Assembly (NCBI RefSeq): GCF_002127325.2
Contig: NC_035443.2
Location: 119,626,462 to 119,690,461 of the forward strand
DNA: 64,000 nt
Source: Helianthus annuus
Taxonomy: Eukaryota > Streptophyta > Magnoliopsida > Asterales > Asteraceae
Direction: 5' to 3'
In this document: one piece after another, positions 10,134 through 21,791 of the stretch
Numbering within the stretch: position 1 is the stretch's first letter
Layout: the number at the start of each line of letters is the position of its first letter
Position numbers and translations under genes: made by a program
The notes under the pieces: model-generated
Seen by the model: only the letters and a program-made list of their open reading frames with translations
Database searches by the model: none
What the model was told of the DNA's origin: nothing

Positions 10134-13100
10134 GGTCTTCTGGAGAACCGCAACAAAGACTGATAGATGAAACTGTCTTGGAGCCATCTGTAGCTATTGA
10201 GCAAGGAATTGATCTCTTAAATCAATCATTTGAAAGCTATCTGAAGAAGAATGAGGAAGCAGCAGCTCAAAAAGCTCAAGGATCGAGTGTTCAAGCTGAA
10301 GATATCACAACCATTGAACCAGAGGTAGAGGATCTGGATAGTTCAAGCGAAGATGATTATGAAGCAACACAATCAGAATCAGAATTGGATCGAACAACTC
10401 TTGGAAGAGGGAAAGCCCAGCTAAAGAAGAAGTCTTTAAAGAAAAAGAAATCATCTGATGAAGAAGATTCGTCTTATGAACCAGATGAACCAAAGAAACA
10501 AAGAAAGAAGAGAAAAGCAGTTCAAGCTGGAGTTATTCCAAGAAATGTTAGAGCAAGAAAATCTGGTGCTGAATCATCAAAGGAGAAAGGAGGAAAGAAA
10601 GAAAAACATATTCAAAAGTCAAAGGCTCTTGAAACAGAAAAGACTCAGAGTGTTGAAACTCCAAAAGAACCTGAGGTACAAAGTACTGAAGAACCTGTGG
10701 TAAAAGCTCAGAAAAGAACTGGAGGTGATGATGACTATGTTGAAATCACTGGGTTCAAAGCTGCTACTCCACGTCCTCCTCCTCAAGATAAACCAGAATC
10801 GTCACATCCAAAAGGTTCAAAGTTTGATTATATATTTGAAGGTCTTCCAGAAGCAACGGGGATTTACACAGAGGACATTCCTGAAGATGACTATGATATG
10901 TTCAACAATGAAGCAGTACAAGAATTGTTACAAAAGGTCAACAAGTTGGAAAAAGAAAAAGCCAAAACAGAAACAGAGCATGATATTCTAAAGAAACAGG
11001 TCGATAATTTGATGAACGCTCATGATCAAGTCAGAGCGGTGTTGATAGAACAAGAGGAAGCAATGAACAGAATGAAAAATGAAGCTCATGATAATTCAAA
11101 ATTGTTTGAACTGTTGACAGCAGAAATTGCTTCATTGAATGTGAAGATAAAGAACTTGGAAGATGTGAATCAGACGCTTAATCAGCTTCTCATTGAGATG
11201 AGTGAAGCTTCATCAAATGAAATGAAGGCAATTAAGTTAGAGATGGAAGCCATGAAGGGAGACAAAGTGGTGAAGGATGAACATCTACACATGTTATACT
11301 TTGTAATGGAGAGTCACCTAAAGATGGAAGTTCATGCTGCCTTCAATGAAATTGAAGTAAAAATAGCTGAGGAAAGAAGAATCGAACGAGAAAGACGTCT
11401 AACTGAAGAAGCCACCCAAAAGAACAAAAGTGTGATTGAAGATATTCAAGAAGCTGGTGGATCTTCAAGTCAGCCAGAAGTTGGTGGATCATCATCTCAG
11501 CAAGACATTGAAATGGTTGATGTTCAAGAACAACATGTTAATGAGATTCAAGAACAAGTCATGGAAGATATCATTGATGAACAAGGTCAAGACTTCATGA
11601 TGATTGGTGAGTCTTCCGAACCCTTTGATGTTAACAATGTTCTTCGAAGAGTAGCTGTTATTCAAAGAAAAAGAAAAGCTAGAGAAGTGTTATTGCTGGA
11701 ATGGAAGAAAAATCAGTTTGTCCTTGTTGGTGATGCCACTTCAGTGCCTTATAGTGGTAAGGAAATTGCTTGTCGAATGAAAATAAAAGAAAGGAAAAGA
11801 AAGGCAAAGATAGCACGTGGAGAAATCGTTGATGATGATTCTGATATAGAGTTATTTGGAGACGAAGAAGAAGAAGAAGATGAAGATGATAATGATGATA
11901 AGAAAGATGACAAGCTTGATGATAATAATGATAAAGATGATAAAGGCAATGATGACAACGATCAGGGTGCTTCCGGGTTATTGATCAGAGATCCAATTGT
12001 TCAAGAAAGAGTAGAAGAATTGATGAATGATGAAATCAACGAACAAGAGGATGATTTACAGAATGAAGCTTCATCATCCGGAAAGCAGCATGCTGATCAG
12101 GTACTTCTTTCAAACCCAACTGTCATTTATTTGAATGTTCAACAAGAAGGAGAGGTTGAAGTTCGGAGAACTAGAGCTGAAATGCTAGAAGAGCTGGGAT
12201 TAGAAGATGGAAAGTTTAAGTTTGATATTGAGGATGAGTTTCCTCAGTCTCCAGAAAAAGATTTCGAGCCTAGATATGCTTATGAAGTAGATCATTATGA
12301 TGATGTCATTATTGAAGATGCTTCAGATTCATCCGAAGATGAAGTTGATTTTCATTAAGCTGGGGTTGATGAAACATTTCCTTCCTTTGCTGAGATGATC
12401 AAAGACAGAAATGAAGATGAAATCAAAAGGAAAATTGTTGAAAAGATTTCCACTGAAGGTGTTCCGGAAACTATTCCTAGAGAGATACTAGCTGAAGAAC
12501 GAAAGAAGTGGTTTAAATTTATGCCCAAAGAAAGAAAAACTCTCAGAGCTCTTCAATATTTTACTCACAACAAAAATATTTCATGGGGAGATATTCTATC
12601 ATGGGGTTATCTGGAAGATCTTAAAGTCTATGCTATCAGACGGGAAGAGGGAGTTCAGTACTTCGAATTTCTATCAGATATCAGTTCCTTACCATGGTGG
12701 GATGTGGATGAGTTGGTGAAAACAAAGAATATCAAGCAGTTCTACTATGGTCCAGAAGTTAGACAACATGATCAAGATTTATGGAACTACATCAAATGGC
12801 AGGCAAAGAATGGTTATCCTGATTGGAAACCACAGTATCCAAAGCAGATTGTCACATATCTAGAGAATGGTAGAAAAGATATAACTTTGGATGTAAAGCC
12901 GCCTAAATGCTTGAAGAATATGCCTCTCAGAGCCATCGAGCAAGACTTTCATGATTTATTTCAAGGTTGGTTTTACAACGAAACAACGGCTGAGGCAGTT
13001 ATCTCTCTTTAAGACAAGTCCACTGGAAAATCTCGAAGAATCAGTATTTTGGATCCAATGTGCCTTGTTAACTGCTCGAAGAAAGACATTGATTGCTTGT

Positions 13101-13308
13101 TCTTCAACAAGATCATTTATGAAAAGAGAGACAAAGCTCAAGAAATGCAATATCAATCGATTGTAGATGTATGCTTCGCTCAAGACATCAATTCAGGTAG
13201 ATATTGGAAGACTAAATGGAGAAACATTGAAATTGATGAATTTTTGAAAAGATACAAGCGCAGTCAAAGATCTAAAGAAATTGCTAAAAGAGCAGCTGAA
13301 TTGGGAAG

Positions 13309-13521
13309 ATGAAGGATGGGATCATACCACCAACAGATCAGACGCCAATTGAATCAGAGGAAAACAAGATTCCTAAATGGGATCGAAAGCGTGATGGTGA
13401 CCCTGAATATAGAAAATGGTGGATGAATGAAGGTAGACATAAAAGGCGAACAATGTTAGAAGAGAGAGAAGAAAAGAGGAGACAAAAGGCGAAAGAGAGA
13501 AGACGGAACAGGAAGAAATGA
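13309..13521 (+). pseudogene. Basic C-terminal ORF of SirA env-position region
   Basis: 70-codon frame starting at the ATGA that ends the preceding frame and closing with TGA. The second half is very rich in Arg, Lys and Glu (EEREEKRRQKAKERRRNRKK), like a nuclear or RNA-binding tail. It may be the true end of the env-position protein displaced by a frameshift, or a separately started small ORF through the ATGA overlap. The polypurine tract begins 30 bases later. No known domain seen. Confidence 0.4.
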
Positions 13522-13552
13522 AGACTATGTTGGAAGGAACTACAGCTACATC

Positions 13553-13564
13553 CGAGGGGGAATA
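13553..13564 (+). promoter_or_regulatory. Polypurine tract of SirA
   Basis: CCGAGGGGGAATA stands directly before the LTR start TGTTAGTG. This purine run primes plus-strand DNA synthesis in LTR retrotransposons. SirC has the same arrangement (GAGGGGGAGTC then TGTTAGTG, - strand). Confidence 0.75.
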
Positions 13565-14051
13565 TGTTAGTGTAAAACGTCTGTAGCTTCCGTCAGCATT
13601 TAGTCATATTTTGTATGTTTGTGAATAGTTTATGATTATATGTATGTTAGTTAGATTAGCAGGTCAGGATATGGCACGATATTGTAAAGTGCTAACTTTT
13701 GATTGACTATGTCAGCCGATCGGACAGCCCAGCCGATCGGACAGGCGTCCGATCGGTCTGCAATGTCAGCCGAACGGCCAGCACTCATCCTATCCTGACA
13801 CTGCCTATAAATACCTGTCCGGTCAGGTCATTTGGAACTTTTGCTATTTTTGACTCCCTAGAGAACTCATGCCAGTCTGACTTTCAGAGGCACTTTTGTA
13901 CTTTCATATATGTTGAATTGAAAGATCAGACATCATTTTAGAGTTGAATACTTTGTCGTATTTCTGTGGTTTGATCAAATGGATTCCGCACATTAGTCAA
14001 AGCCGATTCATATAAGTTTCCGACGAACAGATCCTTTCCAAGGGACCAACA
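13565..14051 (+). repeat. SirA 3' LTR
   Basis: Starts TGTTAGTGTA after the polypurine tract and is judged to end ...GGGACCAACA (TG...CA), 487 bases. It holds three GCCGATCGG-type palindromes at 13713-13770 and a TATA box (TATAAATA, 13806-13813). The right end is less certain. The next bases, AAGTGAATTGGTAT, faintly recall a tRNA-Met primer site; if real, another internal region would once have followed. The 5' partner LTR is outside the window. Confidence 0.65.
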
Positions 14052-14739
14052 AAGTGAATTGGTATAAAATATGTAATTTGTAAAACATTGTCTTGTCAAA
14101 GTGGTTTAGATAACGCAACAATGTGTAATACAATAAAAGCACTTATATATAGGAAGTACCAGCGGCGTATCCACCATGCTTTTATCATATAACACATAGC
14201 CCCGTTACATAAGTCACTTATCAATACCCAACCAAAATGTCTTGTTCAATGTCAAAATGTTTATGCGTAAACCATGTTCAATGTCATGTGTAACATGTAT
14301 CATGTATAACCAAATGAAATGCATAGCAAGTAGAAAGTATCTACTCAAACTATGTGATAATCCCAATGTGAAAACAAATGTCATGTATGCTGAATAACTA
14401 GTAATTACTCAACCCCATAGGAAAATGTACAAAACAAGGTTTTTGAATAAACCTAAGTTTAAATAAAATGTTATGTTTTGCAGAAAACAATGCTTTATGA
14501 TTACAAATATTTATGCAGTAATGTTAATCGCATACATTCAAGCCTTGCGACTGTGGCGACAAACCCTTAAACAAATTAAAGGTTTATCTAAATTATGTAT
14601 ATCGGATTCTGTCATTCCCAACTTCCAAACAAACCTAGGAAGTCGGAAACGGGATTTGTTAAGTCCTATGGTATCGAGCGGGGTGATCAATATTAATGAA
14701 TGTATTATTGTCCCGATTAAACATACCAAATGTCATAAC

Positions 14740-15005
14740 CAATGTAGCATGTGAAAACCATGTACTAGGTATGCTAAATAAACATGCCTAGTAGAAATAT
14801 TCATGTAAAACAATGTGCTAACATGCTCAGTAAACATACATAGCAGAAATGTCATGTAAAACAATGTGTCCATATGCTATGTAAACATATGCAACAAATG
14901 TGTAACAAATCAATGTGCTAGCATGCTTAACATACATAGCAAAACATAATTGAAAGCATGTACTAGATATGTACTAGGTGAAACTAGCATGTTTATGTCA
15001 TGAAA
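14740..15005. repeat. Minisatellite in block A
   Basis: Degenerate units of roughly 45-60 bases built on 'CATGTAAAACAATGTG', 'CTAACATGCT' and 'AACATACATAGCA', four to five copies. Block B has a different tandem repeat at the corresponding position. Confidence 0.6.
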
Positions 15006-16149
15006 GCAATGAAAACACATAAGTAACAAGTATATACATATGTATCACCCCAAAGTATTTGAAAGCGGTAAAAGAGGGGAACTATGTACTCACTTGGGAT
15101 TGCTTATTAGTCTTGAGAAAAAGACCAATTTAAGCTCCAAGGATCACGGAATCAACAAGGCACCAAATATGGGTAACTATGTTAATAATCGGATCCTAAA
15201 TCGGGAAATAGGATAGAATGATGTTCTATAAATCAAATGAGTATTTGAACTCATATGACATGATTTAATATGAGCTAACATTCTGATTTGAAAGTCTACC
15301 TAAGTGCTTTTGACCCGTTTCGACCCATTATGGTAGTATAAGCCACTATAACGTGTCGTTTGCGTAAAACTATGGTCGGATGGTTAACTATGTGCTATGT
15401 CAAGTCTTACATGCCCAATTATGCCTAAACATGTTACTAAATCAGATTATATGTCAAAAATGTGTTCACATATGCAAAATACGATTTATGCTTCAAAAGG
15501 GCGTTTTGGTCATTTCCTATGGGCATACAAGCTACTTAACAAATAACTAACCAATCCTATGTGATCATAAGGTATAACCTCAGAGGTTATTCCCTATGCA
15601 ACTATGATCACTAATCAAGCTTGGTCGGATCCTAATGATCGACCAAACGGGTCGGGTTCGAAAGTCTAAGCGGTTGTTTAGACCGCTTAACTTACGACCC
15701 TAAACAAGCATTAAACTAATAGTGACGAGTTAAACATGTCAAAACATGTTTAACTAACTTAGAAAACTGATTTGGTATCAAAACAAAGTGTTTTGATACC
15801 TAAAAGTAGTTCCGTTGCAAAATGCGTGCTAAAACGCATTTTGACCGAAACTTTGACTCGTCACTACACCTAGTTAACGTGGTAATCAGTAGGTATAATC
15901 GCTAAGGATTATAACCATCGTGATTACAATCACGTTGCAAAGTTCAAACGAACTTTGCGTTTACCATTGACTGGTCAAAGCTGAAAGTCAAACACTGTTT
16001 GACTTTTACGCTAGAAAAGCGATAAAAGAACGAAAGAAGCTTACAAAGGGTCTTTGCTAGGGAGAACTTGATCTAAATAATCTCAGGTATGAAGTAAATA
16101 ACTTTGACTTAGAGAAAATCAGATCAAGGATGAGTGAAATGAATGAATG

Positions 16150-16415
16150 GCTTGGCTATTTATAGTTTTAGAGGATGAACAAGATCATTACATGTGTATT
16201 ATGTATTGCCTAAGCAATAATCTTGTCCACACAAGTGTTTGGTGCAGGTTTCATGCCTTGGAGAAGGCTTGACTTGGTGATTAAGGTGTTAAAAACAATT
16301 AAACAAAACCAAGGACTTAAGCTGATTTGATAAAACAACTTTTCTGCCCAGATGTGATGGTGGCGTGCCGCGACCACAAGGCCATAAGGCCGTCGCGCGA
16401 CGCCAGGGCAATGGC
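16150..16415 (-). promoter_or_regulatory. Promoter-like stretch of block A
   Basis: On the - strand, inverted CpG-rich motifs (GGCGTCGCGCGAC ... GTCGCGGCACGCC, plus strand 16364-16410) lie about 200 bases upstream of CTATAAATAG. Block B has at the same place a different palindrome, CCCTTACGGACCGTAAGGG (19483-19502). Same position with a changed palindrome suggests turnover of the motif. Confidence 0.45.
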
Positions 16416-17237
16416 TGGAAGTTTCAAAGTTAGGCAAAAATGGTCCCTACACGTGTTTAAACTCATTTTCGATGTTTTTAACCTCCGTTAAGCCATTTTC
16501 AAGGCTCTACAAGGTTTTCAAAGTGTAGGGGACCTGAAATATGCTCGGAAAATCCACGGATGTCGGTTCGTTTGGTCGTACGGTCACGTTGTTCGGCTAT
16601 TTACGACGAAACTCGAACGGACGCGAAAACGAACCAAATTAAGCGACGAATGGTATTTTTGCATGCCGATCACTAAAATAAAAATATTTTAGTGTCTACA
16701 AAAATTTTGGATATCCAGATGTGGTCAGAACGTAAGATATGCGCGTAAATGCAAACTTACGCCGTTTTTTACACTTTTAGTCCCTGTAAGATCAAATAAG
16801 CATATTTTCGCACACCGAACCTATCAAAGCTTATTTCTAAGCTATGTTAAGGTTATTTACGGTATGTTTAGCTTATGATCAAGTTCCGGACTGTACGTTG
16901 CCTTACGAAACGGTAGACTTTTGCAGTTTGACGCAAATAGTACCTATGAGCGAATAAACTTGTTTTTGCCATACCAAACCCTTTAAAACTTATTTCTAAG
17001 TTATGTAAAGGTTATTTAAGGTATGTTAAGCTTATGTTGTTGTTCTGGAGTGTTTGTCGCGTTAAATTGATTACGTTTACGCATCAGTTTGCGTATAACT
17101 TTCCAGAAAGCGATATAGAGTTCAAAAATCAAAACGTGCATAATATCAAACATAAATAACAAACATTGGGATCAAAACACACTGTTTTATTAATATTGAA
17201 TTATCCAGAGTTTGTAAAATGATTACATAAGCACATA

Positions 17238-20200
17238 TGTCACACATAGGATTTGTGTGTTAGATTCATGGCTTTGGATAACACAACAAAAAGGTTTTAT
17301 GTTTTCTAAAATAACCATGAATCCTTGTAAAAGTTTTGTTCCTAAAATACGTCATTTTGGAAAAATTGTTTTTAGTATATACAAAATATACTTTTTTTTG
17401 AGATAAGCGGATGAGTAGTATATCTAAATATAGTTTAGTAATGAAATAGTTAAATAGATAGTATATTAGAATATACTTTAGTTTTGGAAATAATAGGTTT
17501 GGTAGTATATCACAAGTATACTTTGGTTTAAGAGTGTAAGACATCGGTAGTATAATACATTATACTTCGGTTTTGTAAATAACATATCAACTTATGCTTT
17601 GGGTTTAAAAATAGGACATCAATTATGCTTTGGTAGTATATTAAAATATACTTTAGTTTGTGAAATAACAGAGTCGGTAGTATATCAAATTATACTTTGG
17701 TAAAACAGTATCACGTTGGTAGTATGTCGGAACATACCTAAATCATGATTTGGTAATATATCAAACTATATTTTAGTAAACAATAGCATATCAAATTATG
17801 CTTTAGCAAACAGTATCACGTTGGTAGTATATCGAAATATACCATAAATCACGATTTAGAAATACATTCAAACCTTAGTGCATCAAACTACACTTTAGAG
17901 ACTATAGAAATACCACAAAGGCAAATTTTATTTGGTTAAAATTTGGTTTCTGACATTCCATACAACAGGAATGGGGTGTCTAGTCCTATAGCGCTATATC
18001 GTACTACCAATCGGCTTGATCACTGTTAATGAATGTATAAAGAACAGTTTAAATGAACAAATAGTTCTAACAAACTTTGGAAATCAGTGTTTAAGTCATG
18101 GATAATAGTTCAATTCGTCAAAAGATAGTACTATGCATGTGTATCATATAGTCGAATTCATGAAAATAGCGTATCGGCACATATGTATCACCCCAAAATA
18201 TTTGAAAACTGTAAAAGAGGGGACTATGTACTCACTTAAGATTGAAAGTATCCTCGATTAAGTGTCCTAACAAAGCTCGGAATCAAGGAATCAAGTGGCA
18301 CCTAGTAATCGAATCGCTAGTTAAACAACCGGTACCTAAATCGGTAGATCGGGTAGAATGAGGTCTCGTAAACCAAATGAGTATTGGATCTCATGTGATA
18401 TGGTTTAACAAAGCCTACATTCTAAATCGGAACCTATCCTAAGTGCTTACGACCCGTTATGACCCATTAAGGTAGCTTACGCTACTTTAACGCGTCGTTC
18501 GCGCAAACGCGCGTTCGAGACGCCTAACTAGTCCTATGACAAGTATTATATGCCCTAACATGTTTAAATATGTTGCATAATCAGTTTAAGTGACAAAAAT
18601 TAAGTTACATATGCTTAAAATCAAATTATGCATGAAAAGGGCATTTTGGTCATTTACCTAAGGCATATATAAACTACCTATCATACAACTAATTAAGCTA
18701 AGTGACAATAAGGTATAACCTCGTAAGGTTATTCCCTATATAACTATAGTCACATAAAATGCTTGTTCGGATGCTAATGATCGACCAAACAGGTTGGGTT
18801 CGAAAGTCTAATCGGTTGTTTAGACCGCTTAACTTACGACCCCATACAAGCACTAGACTAAAAGTGATGAGTTAAACATGATAAAACATGTTTAACTAAG
18901 TTGGAAAACAGGTTTTGATATCAAAACAAAGTTTTTTGATACCCAAGGATAGTTTCGTCTCAAAATACGCATAAATACGTACTTTGACCGAAACTATGAC
19001 TCGTCACTACACCTAATCAACGTGGTAATCAGTAGGTATAGTCACAAGGGACTATAACCATCGTGATTACGCTCACGTTGCGAAGTTCAAACGAACTTCG
19101 TGTTGACCATTGACTGGTCAAAGCAGAAAGTCAAACATTGTTTGACTTTCATGCTTAAAATGCATAAAATCATGAAAGAAACTTACAAAGGGTCCAAGCA
19201 AGGAAGATTTGATTCAATTTGCTCAGGTATGAAGTATAGAACTCCAACTTAGAGCAGGTTTGAACCAAATGTGTGAGGAAATGAGCAAGAGGACCTTGCT
19301 AAATCAAGGATCAATAGGATCATTACACTTGTTTTGACACTTGATCATGGCCATCCACTTGTTAAAGACTGATTTGGGAGCTTGAAAAACCATCAAACCA
19401 GCCCACAAGATTGAAAACAAGCAAAGGAAACAAGTGCAAGAAGCTGGATTTAAAGGAAACTGGTTTCTTCTGAGCTGGGGCACCCTTACGGACCGTAAGG
19501 GAGGGCATACGGTCCGTATAGGACCTGCAGATCAGCAAAGTTTGAAGTTTTGGCAGCTTTGGTCCCTGTGTGTGTTTTGCCGCGTTTCGGCACTTCTAAC
19601 ACTCGTTAAGCCCATTTTCAAGCTCCATAATGAAGTTAAAGTATAGGGAACATGAAATATGCTTGAAAACATCTCGGATGTCGGTTCATTTGGTTGTACG
19701 GTTGCGTTGTTCGGTTAATTATGACGGAAATCGTAACGAACGCGCGTATGACCCAAATTGCGAAACGAATGAAGTTTTGGCTTTCCAATCACTAAAATAA
19801 AATATTTTAATGATTACAAAAATTTTTGGATGTTTGGTATGTTCAGAACGTAAGATATGCGCGAAAATGCAAACTTATGCATTTTTGACGCTTTCAGTCC
19901 CTGTTTGATCAAAAAGTTTATTTTCGCATATCGAACCCCTCAAAGCCTATTTCTAAGCTATGTAAAGGATATTTAGGGTATGTTCAACTTATGATCAAGT
20001 TCCAGAATGTTCGTTACCATACAAATTGGTATAGTTTCGTAGTTTGACGCAATTAGTCCCTGCGATTGAATAAACTTGTTTCGACACACCAAACCCTCCA
20101 AAACTTATTTCTATGTTATGTAAAGGTTATTTAAGGTATGTTAAGCCTATGTCACTATTCTGGAGTGTTTGTCACGTTAAACTGGTCGCATTTACGCATC

Positions 20201-20359
20201 AGTTCGCGTATAACCTTCCAGAAAGCGATTTAAAGCTCAAAATCGAACGAGAATTGATATTTGCAAATGATACACATATTTATACAAATCCCAAGAATGC
20301 AATACAAGATTTCATTGGATTTGCATTTGTATGATGGTCATAGTGACACAGGTGTCACA
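17238..20359 (-). repeat. GypC 3' LTR (block B)
   Basis: On the + strand it begins TGTCACACATAGG and ends CAGGTGTCACA, giving TGTGACA-type ends in - orientation. A purine tract abuts the right side, so this is the 3' LTR of a - strand gypsy element. About 3.1 kb. It contains a minisatellite (17395-17850) and the paired palindromes CCTTACGGACCGTAAGG and ATACGGTCCGTAT near 19483-19523. The right end is well supported; the left end is inferred from the inverted TGTCACA only. Confidence 0.5.
17395..17850. repeat. GGTAGTATAT minisatellite in block B
   Basis: About nine degenerate units of some 45-60 bases with the core GGTAGTATATC-AAA-TATACTTTGGT, an imperfect dyad. Later units carry 'AACAGTATCACGTT' between cores. 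Not found in block A. Confidence 0.75.
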
Positions 20360-20377
20360 GTCTCCCCTACTTTAGGA
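20360..20377 (-). promoter_or_regulatory. Polypurine tract of GypC
   Basis: Read on the - strand, CCTAAAGTAGGGGAGAC is followed at once by TGTGACACC, the LTR start. The next text, AATTTCGGGATGAAATTTCC, matches the pre-LTR region of GypA and GypB, confirming orientation and family kinship. Confidence 0.65.
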
Positions 20378-20389
20378 AATTTCATCCCG

Positions 20390-20510
20390 AAATTTAATTT
20401 TAGAGGAAACCTGTGAAGACAACTTTGATTGTTTCACTTTCGAATGAATCTTTGTACCCTAAGTAAAACTCTGGGCCACGTTTGGCTTTTTAGCGAATTT
20501 TTTATTTGCA
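20390..20510 (-). pseudogene. GypC pol remnant (chromodomain region)
   Basis: The - strand reads RGPEF inside about 35 codons, matching the RGPEFTWE motif of the chromodomain tails of GypA (near 29330) and GypB (near 37350). The distance from the polypurine tract also fits. This is all that remains of GypC pol in the window: protease, RT, RNase H and integrase are missing between here and gag. Short and decayed, so tentative. Confidence 0.35.
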
Positions 20511-21790
20511 CAAGTGATGTCCTTGTAGTAACGAAACATGGAGTTTCGAACAACGGATAGAAGAATGTTTCCTATGAAGACTATTACAGTAAACTTGTGT
20601 GTGCTCGAAATTGGAGTTGGAGAGTGTAAGATAAAATAACATTGGTCAAAGTCCAGGACTTAAATAATGCTACGTTCGCAATGTAATAAGGAACACTTAT
20701 ATATAGGAAGTACCAGTGGCGTATCCACCATGCCCTTTTTACATTGTTCCTGTCTCATTATTCTTATCACTATAGGTCTTAACACATGACAAAACTTGTT
20801 GTGGTTTCTGTGCACTGAATTCCATAATTATGTATGCATCCATAGTTACGTAATTCCTTGCATAGTCCGCACAGTTCATTTCATAATACGTAGGGGAAAA
20901 ATCAATCGAACAAACATGTAATGACTTGACTAGACCACCAAAGGATCTTTTTAACTAGATTAACAAACGATCTTTTTAACTAGATCAACACATGATTTCC
21001 TTAACTAGACCGTCATATGATCTCTTTAAATAGACCACTAAAGGATCTTTGTAAATTTGAACCAAATATTCGTTTTGAAATAGCACTTTGGAATCCAAGG
21101 TTCTTACTATTTGCATAGAAAAGCCCCTTAAGGAATTTAAGATAGTACTTTGAATATCCTTCTGAGAATTTAACATATGAAAATACGAAAGATTCTACTA
21201 GGACTTAGATAGCGAGCTTTAGAATTACACATAAACACATAATCACATAATCGCGTATTCGTTAATTTAGTTATCAGCTCATTCGTTACTTGAATTAATG
21301 CATTTAAAGTACACCAGAAATCCAATTACGGATTTTAATTGGTACTTTAAATATTCCCAAGAATCTAACTATGAAGATAGAAAGACCTTATAAGGATTTG
21401 GCTTTGTTTTTGTTGTATTGTAAAATTCGTATTAGAACACACAAGGAATCCAATTAAGGACTCACGATAGTACCTTTAGATATCAAATCAGGGATTTGAA
21501 ATGGTACTTCAAGTATCTGTTTAAGAATTTGGAATTTGTACCTCATACTTTGTTTCTTAAAAGAAATGAGAACTTAGGATTTTCGGGGAGATCACATGTG
21601 ATCATACAAATGAAAGAACCACACGAGTAGTTTGTTTTGTATGGAACACAGTTCCTTGGCGTTGGAATCGTAGGGTTGTATCAAACATACACACAATCGT
21701 ATCAGTTTCGTAAAATAAAATTGAAACAACAAATTTTATTTATATAACAGCTGAATTGTTTCAAAAGATAACAACAAAGAAAATACAAAG
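20511..21790. other. Gene-free AT-rich stretch inside GypC
   Basis: No gene seen. It holds the ~50-base motif TATATATAGGAAGTACCAG... (from 20698) also present at 14148, five short units of 'TTAACTAGA-C-A-ATGATC' (20925-21055), and longer degenerate units around GATAGTACTTTGAATATCC (21080-21540). It replaces pol, so it is either a later insertion or the spacer of a non-autonomous element. Confidence 0.5.
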
Positions 21791-21791
21791 T

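Larger units (their letters stand above)
7857..13312 (+). pseudogene. SirA env-position (ORF3) gene, three exons, broken by stops
   Basis: Model: exon 1 is 7857-7865 (ATG plus two codons), exon 2 is 9097-10048 and exon 3 is 10134-13312; the exons join in one frame. The product would be about 1,380 residues. The N-terminal part (VIYESHVRAFW; later YMKENYQ, MYPRFIMM) resembles the ORF after pol in composite Sireviruses. A Lys/Glu/Ser-rich middle, a long coiled coil (about 10920-11400), an acidic Asp/Glu run (11830-11960) and a C-terminal domain with KFMPKERKTL and LPWWDVDEL follow. I see no signal peptide or membrane segment, so 'envelope' is positional only. In-frame stops are TGA 9451, TAA 12356 and TAA 13010. 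The frame ends at TGA 13310, overlapping the next ORF. Function unknown. Confidence 0.65.
1..14051 (+). mobile_element. SirA: Sirevirus-like Ty1/copia retrotransposon, 3' part
   Basis: Seen in order on the + strand: gag C-terminus, aspartic protease, integrase, reverse transcriptase/RNase H (partly duplicated), a noncoding spacer, a TATA-driven spliced gene in the env position, a polypurine tract and one LTR at 13565-14051. The order protease-integrase-RT-RNase H defines Ty1/copia; an extra gene after pol is typical of the Sirevirus lineage. The 5' LTR, primer site and most of gag lie before base 1. Frameshifts and stops in every coding part show that this copy cannot make its own enzymes. 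Treating pol and the env-position gene as one element rests on the spacer at 3659-7560, which has a counterpart downstream of gag in SirC (39400-40540, - strand). Confidence 0.75.
14052..17237 (-). repeat. GypC LTR-like block A
   Basis: No coding gene seen. 15030-17120 matches 18175-20250 (block B) at moderate identity in the same orientation, as two LTR copies would. In - orientation it has a TATA box near 16155 (CTATAAATAG), CpG-rich inverted repeats upstream of it at 16364-16410 and a donor-like AAGTGAGTACATAG near 15100. The left boundary is not visible. A ~50-base stretch at 14145-14190 recurs at 20695-20740 and is unexplained. The block may be one LTR of a pair or part of a duplicated LTR. 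Confidence 0.5.

Noticed and set aside
7857..13312. Calling the post-pol gene a true envelope
   Set aside because: No signal peptide, membrane segment or fusion-like region seen; the name would rest on position only.
7300..14051. Treating 7300-14051 as a separate LTR element
   Set aside because: No second copy of the 13565 LTR and no tRNA primer site occurs upstream; the spacer links it to SirA pol.
14052..14075. Primer-binding site after the SirA LTR
   Set aside because: Only AATTGGTAT matches; too weak to call, so noted only as a possibility.
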